From NCBI GenBank assembly GCA_964578535.1, contig CAZODI010000009.1:1-64000 (forward strand): a DNA stretch of 64,000 nucleotides, written 5' to 3'. The notes beneath the pieces are model-generated. The model ran no database searches, was not told the origin of the DNA, and saw only the letters and a list, made by a program, of their open reading frames with translations. The position numbers and the translations under genes were made by a program. Positions 58,116 to 64,000 of the stretch are shown here, in pieces. The stretch comes from PHBD01 sp964578535. Its GTDB lineage: Bacteria; Desulfobacterota; Syntrophia; Syntrophales; PHBD01. Positions within the stretch are counted from its first letter, which is position 1. Each line of letters starts with the position of its first letter.

Positions 58116-59642
58116 ATGAGTCACAAGAAATTTGCCGTCATGGAACCCATCCACCGACTCATACTGCTGTTTCTAGCCCTTCTTCTCTTTGCTCCCCAGG
58201 CGTCTTCCGCCGCGCAGACGCAGCGTGTCGCCCTGGTGATCGGCAACAGCGCCTACCAAACCGGTCCTCTCGCCAATCCGGTGCATGACGCGTCCGACCT
58301 GGCGGCGACGCTTCAGAGACTCGGGTTCACGGTCATTCTCAAAAAGAATGCCAGCCTTCAGGAAATGGACGAGTCGCTCCGCGACTTCGGCGACCGCCTG
58401 CGGCGCGGCGGCGTGGGGCTTTTCTACTATGCCGGCCACGGGATCCAGATCGCCGGCCGGAACTACCTTGTCCCCGTCGGGGCGCGCATCAATCGCGAGA
58501 CGGATGTGAAGTACCAGGCGCTGGACACCGAAATGGTCCTGGACGAAATGGCCAATGCGGCCAACGATCTCAACATCGTCATTCTGGATGCCTGCCGGGA
58601 CAATCCGTTCGCCCGGAGTTTCCGGTCCGCATCCCGCGGACTCGCCATCATCTCCTCCGCGCCGAAGGGGACCTTCATCAGCTACTCCACGAGCCCGGGA
58701 AAGGTCGCCGTCGACGGATCCGGGCGCAACAGCCCTTTCACGGGATCCCTGATCAAGCACATGACATCGCCGGACGTGCCCATCGAGGAGGTTTTCAAGC
58801 GGGTCCGCCAGGATCTGGTGCGCCGGACCAAAGGTCAGCAGATTCCCTGGGAACTTTCCTCCCTGGAAGGAAGTTTTTCCTTCAAGCCGCAGAAAGGCGC
58901 GGTCCCGGCGGCGAAGGCCCCGGACGATCTCGCAGAGGAGCGGCGAATCCTGGCTGAAGAGAGGGAACGGATTCAGCGGGAAAAAGAGCTCCTGGAACAG
59001 AAAAGGGCCCTGGAGGAGGAGAGGAAGAAACTCGAGCAACAGCGGAAGGATCTGGAGCAGAGCAGGCTGACGGTACCGAAAGAGCCGGCGGGCTACGGAA
59101 GCGTTCTTTTTTATGACGACTTCTCCTCGCCGAAAAACGGCTGGCCGGTATACACGAACGGCCCCTTCTACAATACCGCGTTCCAGGACAACCGCTATGT
59201 CATGGAGACAAAGAACGAACGGAAATCCCTCGAAATGCTCGCTTTGCCGCCCGGGGCGACGGGAGACTATGACGTCGAGTTGGTCTCGGTGTGGCTGAGA
59301 GGCATCACCAACAACGCCTATGGCCTGATGCTGGGTCAGGACCGCCTGAATGTGTATACGTTCGGAGTTTCGGCGAATGGGCAATCCGTGATCTGGGTCA
59401 ACGTGAACGATATCCCGATGGATGATGCCATGCCGTGGAGGCCGAACACGGCACCCATCAGCGACGGCCGGTATGTCCGGAATGTCCAGAGAGTCGAGGT
59501 TCGCGGGGAGACCCTGAGCTATTATGTCAACAACATCCTGATATCCCGGATCCGAAGCCAGTTTTCCCTGAAGTCGTTCGGTGTCTGTGTAACCGGGCAG
59601 CAGGCGGTCGCCTTCCTGCAGGTCAAGATCACCAGGCGATGA
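58116..59642 (+). CDS. Secreted metacaspase/orthocaspase (peptidase C14) with coiled coil and lectin-like domain
   Basis: The 508-residue protein has a signal peptide (about 1-33). A p20-like caspase fold (about 36-250) holds the His-Cys dyad: H108 in YYAGHGIQ and C160 in ILDACRDNPF. A coiled coil follows (about 275-325, EERRILAEERERIQ...), then a C-terminal beta domain (about 335-508) resembling LamG/3-keto-disaccharide hydrolase (DDFSSPKNGWPV). Arg/Lys-directed proteolysis is expected from the family. ATG 58116 and 58140 are both possible; neither has a strong ribosome binding site. Confidence 0.85.
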   Translation: MSHKKFAVMEPIHRLILLFLALLLFAPQASSAAQTQRVALVIGNSAYQTGPLANPVHDASDLAATLQRLGFTVILKKNASLQEMDESLRDFGDRLRRGGVGLFYYAGHGIQIAGRNYLVPVGARINRETDVKYQALDTEMVLDEMANAANDLNIVILDACRDNPFARSFRSASRGLAIISSAPKGTFISYSTSPGKVAVDGSGRNSPFTGSLIKHMTSPDVPIEEVFKRVRQDLVRRTKGQQIPWELSSLEGSFSFKPQKGAVPAAKAPDDLAEERRILAEERERIQREKELLEQKRALEEERKKLEQQRKDLEQSRLTVPKEPAGYGSVLFYDDFSSPKNGWPVYTNGPFYNTAFQDNRYVMETKNERKSLEMLALPPGATGDYDVELVSVWLRGITNNAYGLMLGQDRLNVYTFGVSANGQSVIWVNVNDIPMDDAMPWRPNTAPISDGRYVRNVQRVEVRGETLSYYVNNILISRIRSQFSLKSFGVCVTGQQAVAFLQVKITRR

Positions 59643-59813
59643 ACCGGAGGACGTTCGCGGATCCCGCCGAATCTGTGATCCCAGCATCTTTTCCTGTCCC
59701 TGGGCTGTCCCGGACCTTCTTCCGGGAAGCTGTGGGCGATTCGTTCCATTCCGGCAATCCCCTTCCCATCCCGTGCGAATGACCCCGATCGTCCGGTCGG
59801 AAGGAAGGCCGGC

Positions 59814-59842
59814 TTGACTTGCAGCGACAACGGGCCTACAGT
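59814..59842 (+). promoter_or_regulatory. Sigma70-type promoter of the M24 peptidase gene
   Basis: TTGACT (59814-59819), 17-nt spacer, TACAGT (59837-59842), about 50 nt upstream of the ATG at 59893. Confidence 0.6.
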
Positions 59843-59892
59843 TCTTCCCGATGGAGAAAATGCCCTGTTAAATATGAGAAAACGGAGGATAT

Positions 59893-61062
59893 ATGAACAC
59901 TTACATTGACTATCCCGGGCGGATAACGAAAATACGGGAGGAGATGAAGAAGTCCGATCTCGATCTATTCGTGGGCACGCGGACGGTGAGCCTGAGCTAT
60001 GTGTCCGGCGCCTTCGTCCCGTGGAGAAGCGCCGTCATCGTGTCGAAAGACGGATTCGCCGGCCTGGTTTCCATGCTGCTCGACTGCGAGCGATTGAAGA
60101 ACGAGTCATGGTTGAGCAGCATTTCCTCCTATGCCCCCCTGCCCGGCATGGATCTCGTGGACCTCATCGTCCATTTCGTCCGGCAGAACGGCGCGGAAAA
60201 GGGAAGGATCGGCGTGGAGCTCGGCCATTCCCCCCGCGGGAATACGGGATATCTGTTTGCCACGGAATACGAATTCCTGAAAAACGCGCTGCCGGAGGCG
60301 ACCTTTGTCAACGCGCTGTACGTGGTGGATCGGGCCTCCTATGTCAAGGATCCGGGCGAGATCAAGCTGATGCGCCAGGCCGCCGCCATGGCTGATGCCG
60401 GGATCCAATGCGTCAGGGATGCGCTGGAGATCGGCTTGACGGAGGCGCAAATCGCCGGCATCGGCGAGATGGAGCTGCGGCGCCTCGGCAGCGAGTACCA
60501 CTGGGCGATCACGGGATCGTCCGAGATCGCCTCCGGGTACCGGGCGACCTACGCCATGAACGGCACGACCCAGCCCACGCAGAAAATGGTGCAGAGAGGC
60601 GAGAACATCATCGTCGATCTGCACCCGCTTTACCAGCTGTATCCCTCGGATCTGGCGCACAATTTCATTATTGGAGAGCCGTCGGTGGAACAGCGGAAAC
60701 TGGCCGACGCCTATCTCCAAACGGCGGAAACGATCGTCCGGAATTTCAAGGCGGGGAACACGGTGGGCGATGTCTGCAAGACCGTGATGGATCTGATTAA
60801 CGAGCTTGGGTATGCCCCGTACACCATTCCCTCCTTCGGGCACGGACTCGGCGTGTTCGGCCACGAGTGGTATCCGGCCATCGTCAACAATGATGAGTTC
60901 CGGGATGTCGTGCTCGAGGAGAACGCCGTCGAGGTGGCGTTCCTGGCCATGACCGTTCCCGGCGTCTGCGGCATGAGGCTGGAGTGCCCGGTCCTGGTCA
61001 CGAAGGACGGCGGGGAGATGCTCTGCAGGACGCCCCTGGAGCTTACGGTGATCGATGGATAA
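59893..61062 (+). CDS. M24 family peptidase (Xaa-Pro/creatinase fold)
   Basis: The 389-residue protein has the creatinase N-domain (1-150) and the pita-bread catalytic domain. Metal ligands seen are D242 (VDLHPLYQLYP), D253 (SDLAHNF), H317 (FGHGLGVFGHEW) and E364 (MRLECPVLV). The fifth ligand, normally a Glu at about 348-353, is not recognisable (AVEVAFLAMTVPG), so activity is uncertain. An aminopeptidase P, prolidase, creatinase or related role is possible. It overlaps by 8 nt a possible early start of the MaoC gene. Confidence 0.85.
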   Translation: MNTYIDYPGRITKIREEMKKSDLDLFVGTRTVSLSYVSGAFVPWRSAVIVSKDGFAGLVSMLLDCERLKNESWLSSISSYAPLPGMDLVDLIVHFVRQNGAEKGRIGVELGHSPRGNTGYLFATEYEFLKNALPEATFVNALYVVDRASYVKDPGEIKLMRQAAAMADAGIQCVRDALEIGLTEAQIAGIGEMELRRLGSEYHWAITGSSEIASGYRATYAMNGTTQPTQKMVQRGENIIVDLHPLYQLYPSDLAHNFIIGEPSVEQRKLADAYLQTAETIVRNFKAGNTVGDVCKTVMDLINELGYAPYTIPSFGHGLGVFGHEWYPAIVNNDEFRDVVLEENAVEVAFLAMTVPGVCGMRLECPVLVTKDGGEMLCRTPLELTVIDG

Positions 61063-61087
61063 GGGAGGGGGAAAGGAGAGTCCCTGC

Positions 61088-61516
61088 ATGGAAGCCATTG
61101 CCGTCGGTGAGCGGTTCTGCCGCAATGTTATGGTGAGTGCCGAAGAAGTCCGGCGTTTTGCCGCTGCCACGGGAGACGAGAGTCCGATCCATCGCGATGC
61201 CGATTTCGCCCGCCGGACCCGTTTCGGGGACCTCGTGGTCACGGGCGGCCAGCTGATTTCCCTGATGACGGGCCTGGTGGCGACCCATTTCTATCGGCCT
61301 TCCGGTCGCATCGGGCTTGGCCTCGATTTTACCTGTGTCACCCATGGGGCCGTGAAGGCGGGCCAGGAAGTGGAGATCTCCTGGGAGGTGACGGCCGTCC
61401 AGGAGAAGCCCAGCCTGTCCGGAACCGTCGTGACGCTGAAAGGCCTGATCTCGGACAGCCGGGGCCGGAAGTTCGTCTCGGCGGAGAGCAGGACGCTGGT
61501 CACTGACCACCCCTGA
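61088..61516 (+). CDS. MaoC-like (R)-hydratase
   Basis: About 142 residues, a hot-dog fold with MVSAEEVRRFAAATGDESPIHRD, the hydratase motif (Asp and His of the catalytic dyad), and GGQLISLMTGLVATHF. It hydrates enoyl-CoA or related substrates. ATG 61088 with GGAG 9 nt upstream is chosen; ATG 61055 would overlap the M24 stop by 8 nt. Cotranscription with the M24 gene is likely. Confidence 0.82.
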   Translation: MEAIAVGERFCRNVMVSAEEVRRFAAATGDESPIHRDADFARRTRFGDLVVTGGQLISLMTGLVATHFYRPSGRIGLGLDFTCVTHGAVKAGQEVEISWEVTAVQEKPSLSGTVVTLKGLISDSRGRKFVSAESRTLVTDHP

Positions 61517-61649
61517 GGGTGGCGGCGGTGCATGCAGGGCGGTCCGTTAAGAGGGAAAACAGAGGATCCCGCCGGGACCGCGGCAGCGGGGGAGGGATCC
61601 TGTCCCGGCGATGGTCATGCTCTGCGGGAAGGGCGGGGTCGAAGAATCC

Positions 61650-62312
61650 ATGATGACCGTGGTGCAGTGCTGGGATGACGGTGTGACGACGGATGTCCGG
61701 CTCGTCGATATCCTCCGGCGGCACGGAGCAAAGGCCGCTTTCAACCTCAACGACGGCCTGCATGTGAAACACCGCTCGGTGAGCTTCGTATACGAGGGCA
61801 CAGAAGTCAGGCGGCTCGGGCGGGACGAACGGAGGGACGTCTACGATGGTTTCACGATCGCCAACCACAGCCTGACGCACCCGCGCCTGGATCAGATGCC
61901 GGTCGAGGCGGCGCGGCGAGAGATTGTGGAGGGCCGTGAGCGCCTCCAGCAGTTCTTCGGGCAGCCGGTGCCGGGCTTTGCCTATCCTTTCGGCTCGTAT
62001 GGCGAAGCGGTCGTGACGCTGGTCCGGGAGGCGGGTCATGTCTACGGGAGGACCGACCGCGACGCCGACGGCCCGTTTCCACCGGAAACCCCTTTGCTGT
62101 TCCATCCCAACTGCCATTTTCTCGCCCCGGACCTGTGGTCCCGGTACGAGAACGCAAGGAAAAGCGGCGTCTTCTACTTCTGGGGACACTCCTATGAGAT
62201 GACCACGGAGGCCATGTGGAATGCCTTTGAAACGATGATCGGACGAATCGGCGCCGATCCGGATTCCCGCTGGGGCGACTTGGCGGACTTGTTTGCGGGC
62301 GGTAATCCGTGA
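61650..62312 (+). CDS. Polysaccharide deacetylase family protein
   Basis: About 220 residues. NodB-type motifs: TVVQCWDDGVTTD (catalytic and metal Asp), IANHSLTHPRLDQ (metal His pair), GFAYPFGSYGEAV and YFWGHSYEM. It would remove acetyl groups from a surface or substrate glycan. There is no signal peptide, so it may be cytoplasmic or act on small substrates. The start could be 61611; 61650 gives the usual family N-terminus. Confidence 0.8.
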   Translation: MMTVVQCWDDGVTTDVRLVDILRRHGAKAAFNLNDGLHVKHRSVSFVYEGTEVRRLGRDERRDVYDGFTIANHSLTHPRLDQMPVEAARREIVEGRERLQQFFGQPVPGFAYPFGSYGEAVVTLVREAGHVYGRTDRDADGPFPPETPLLFHPNCHFLAPDLWSRYENARKSGVFYFWGHSYEMTTEAMWNAFETMIGRIGADPDSRWGDLADLFAGGNP

Positions 62313-62420
62313 GCAAGATCCTCTGTCCCGCATCTCCCGCACCCTTGGGGAAGAGGCGCCGGCGAAGACCGGGGACGAATTGCATTGACAGAAAGAATTG
62401 CTTCCGCATATTGCCTGTCC

Positions 62421-63362
62421 ATGAATGCTTTTCCCGATCGCCTCATCCTGCGGGTCTTCATCCTGTTGGCGGTTCTCTTCGCCCCCTGGGCGTCCTCTGC
62501 GGAGGCGACGGTGCCTCGAGCCATGTGGATCTGGGAAGTCGACAGTTTCCGCCTGATCGACGACCCCGCATTCGAGAAGGAGATCCTGGATGACCTCCGG
62601 TCCCAGGGGATCACCACCCTCTATCTCTACGCGGATTCCTACAAGGGGCGCCTGCCCATTGTGGAGGAGCCGGGGAAGCTCCAGGGCCTGATCGGGCGGA
62701 TACACGGCCGCGGCTTCAAGGTCGAGGCCCTCCTGGGGTCCCTCTATCTGAACACCCCCCGGTATGTGCTGCCCGAAAAGGCCAAAGCGGCAAGGGAAAT
62801 GGTGCAGCGAGTGGTGGATTTCAACGTGAAAGCCCCGGTGCAGTCACGCTTCGATGCCATCCACCTGGACATAGAACCTTATACACTGGCCGAATGGAAG
62901 AAGAGCAGCAACAGGGTGGCAGGTCTGTTCCTGGAGCGTTCCCGGGAATGGGTCGTCATGGCGAAAAAGGCGCAACTGGAAGTCGGTGCGGCCATTCCGT
63001 TCTGGTATGACACGCTCGAAGTCGAATGGCAGGGACAGCGGCGCCCGCTCAACGAGTTCGTGCAGGACCTCTACGACTACGTCGCCCTGATGGACTACCG
63101 GAACCACGCCGAGGGAGAGGACGGTATCCTCTTCCACGCCCGACAGGAGCTGGCCTACGCTTCCAGGACCGGAAAAGGCGTGGTGATCGGGCTGGAGACC
63201 GGGCCCGCCGAGCCGGAGAAACTCACCTTTCAGCATCTTGGGTTCGCGATCCTGTCGCGGGAGATGGCCATCGTCGAGCGTATCTGCCGCGAGGAGCGGA
63301 GTTACCGCGGGATTGCGATCCACCACCTGAAACCCTGGAGGCAACTCCGGGGTCTTCGCTGA
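62421..63362 (+). CDS. Secreted TIM-barrel-like glycoside hydrolase candidate
   Basis: About 313 residues from ATG 62421, with a signal peptide (about 1-29, LILRVFILLAVLFAPWASSAEA). The mature protein has alternating strands such as AMWIWEVD, TTLYLYADSYKGRLP, FDAIHLDIEPYTL and YVALMDYRNHAEG, which resemble a TIM-barrel glycoside hydrolase of DUF4434-like groups; the acidic residues in LDIEPY and MDYRN are candidate active-site positions. Substrate and family are unconfirmed. No close functional partner is seen. Confidence 0.62.
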   Translation: MNAFPDRLILRVFILLAVLFAPWASSAEATVPRAMWIWEVDSFRLIDDPAFEKEILDDLRSQGITTLYLYADSYKGRLPIVEEPGKLQGLIGRIHGRGFKVEALLGSLYLNTPRYVLPEKAKAAREMVQRVVDFNVKAPVQSRFDAIHLDIEPYTLAEWKKSSNRVAGLFLERSREWVVMAKKAQLEVGAAIPFWYDTLEVEWQGQRRPLNEFVQDLYDYVALMDYRNHAEGEDGILFHARQELAYASRTGKGVVIGLETGPAEPEKLTFQHLGFAILSREMAIVERICREERSYRGIAIHHLKPWRQLRGLR

Positions 63363-63518
63363 ATGACCTGCCTCATGGAAGCCAGTCCCATTCCGGGACG
63401 GGCATCATTCCGCCGGTGATCAGTCCCCGATACCGGTCCGGCCGTTCGTGGATCCTCCCGGCGGCCTGACTGCGGCAAACCAATCGGGGGAAAATTCAGG
63501 CCGGCGGGGGAGGAAACC

Positions 63519-64000
63519 ATGCCGGTTGAAGCACGCTGGATGGGGACAGCCCATATCGAACTCTATTTCGACGGCCGCGTCGTGCTGATCGACCCCTATC
63601 TGACAAGGCCGTCGAAGCGCTCGATCTTCATCCACCCTCTCGAACCGGATCCCGGGGCCGTCCGGTCCTACCTTGACGGCCTGGAGGGCGATGTCCGGGC
63701 CGTCCTCGCGGGCCACACCCACTTTGATCATGCGCTGGACATCCCGGAGGTTGCACGTCGTACCGATGCAATGCTCATCGGCAGCATAAGTCTCGACACC
63801 CTTCTGGGCATATCCGGCCAGCCAGGCCGCGTGACGGTCTGCCGTCCCCAGGAGCGGACGGTCCTCGACGACCGGCTTGCGGTGACGATGATTCCCTCGA
63901 TGCACGGCCTCGTCCTCTCCCGGCTGCTTCTCATGGAGGGGGAGATCGATGGGGCCCGGAGACCGCCGCTCAGAGCGAACCAATACCGGCTCGGTTCCAT
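63519..64000 (+). CDS. Metallo-beta-lactamase fold hydrolase (UlaG-like), 3' end outside window
   Basis: 160 residues are present before the right edge. The protein begins MPVEARWMGTAHIELYFDGR and has the metal-binding motif GHTHFDHALD (HxHxDH) and GTAHIEL near the start, the pattern of the L-ascorbate-6-phosphate lactonase/UlaG family. It is expected to hydrolyse a phosphoester, lactone or similar bond with zinc or manganese. GGAGGAAACC lies before the ATG. Confidence 0.85.
   Translation, partial: MPVEARWMGTAHIELYFDGRVVLIDPYLTRPSKRSIFIHPLEPDPGAVRSYLDGLEGDVRAVLAGHTHFDHALDIPEVARRTDAMLIGSISLDTLLGISGQPGRVTVCRPQERTVLDDRLAVTMIPSMHGLVLSRLLLMEGEIDGARRPPLRANQYRLGS

Overview
The window looks like a scaffold from a metagenome-assembled genome or draft genome: it is GC-rich and contains one 100-N gap (2792-2891). 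The gene content suggests an anaerobic Desulfobacterota (deltaproteobacterial) organism, plausibly of the Syntrophales type. The main indications are an N-ATPase-type atpD, phenylacetate-CoA ligase paired with an ACT protein, ADP-forming acyl-CoA synthetase with acyl-CoA dehydrogenase, a BKACE enzyme, a bacterial deoxyhypusine synthase-like protein, and a PAS kinase with a sigma54 regulator. The taxonomy is inferred from gene content and was not tested.

Layout, left to right. 1-9.8 kb is almost entirely minus strand: the start of an alternate F1Fo (N-ATPase) operon leaving the window, two RsbRD-N-like sensor genes, a PAS histidine kinase with a sigma54 response regulator (interrupted by the N gap), a cytidylate-kinase-like protein, an ACT protein with paaK, and a Gate-domain membrane protein. 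9.9-11.8 kb is plus strand: a HAMP/degenerate-GGDEF protein overlapping a coiled-coil lipoprotein gene. 11.9-16.8 kb holds a lipid-anchored penicillin acylase homologue, an odd thioredoxin, ybaK and mutY. 17.3-29.9 kb is a long minus-strand housekeeping block: xseA-xseB-ispA-dxs-tlyA-ispH(fused to a UbiA-like domain)-lipoprotein-nfu-ferredoxin-tmk-holB-ricT-metG. It joins isoprenoid precursor synthesis with DNA and RNA maintenance.

30-39.5 kb holds a deoxyhypusine synthase-like gene, an Mla/MCE lipid-transport operon whose ATPase subunit has lost the P-loop, an FAH hydrolase, HtrA/DegP, an endonuclease III-like gene, a PHP protein and a DUF374 acyltransferase. 39.5-44.8 kb is a minus-strand acyl-CoA catabolic operon (ADP-forming acyl-CoA synthetase, phosphatase, ACAD10/11-type dehydrogenase and kinase-like protein) with palindromic operator candidates at its promoter. 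44.9-49.8 kb is a proteostasis group (lon, hsp20) with two Nudix genes and a cupin. polA follows. Two perfect copies of the 16-bp parS centromere (37989 and 49832) imply that this region is close to the chromosomal origin.

At 54.6 kb a tRNA-Arg(ACG) marks a clear change. It is followed by about 700 bp of AT-rich DNA holding a candidate small RNA, then a looser accessory region: BKACE enzyme, an alpha/beta hydrolase with an in-frame TAA, a secreted tandem Tudor-knot protein, a secreted metacaspase, an M24 peptidase with a MaoC hydratase, a polysaccharide deacetylase, a TIM-barrel-like secreted protein and a UlaG-type metallohydrolase cut by the right edge.

The best leads are the parS pair, the IspH-UbiA fusion, the P-loop-less Mla ATPase with a probable ATT start, the candidate small RNA beside tRNA-Arg, and the Tudor-knot/metacaspase neighbourhood.
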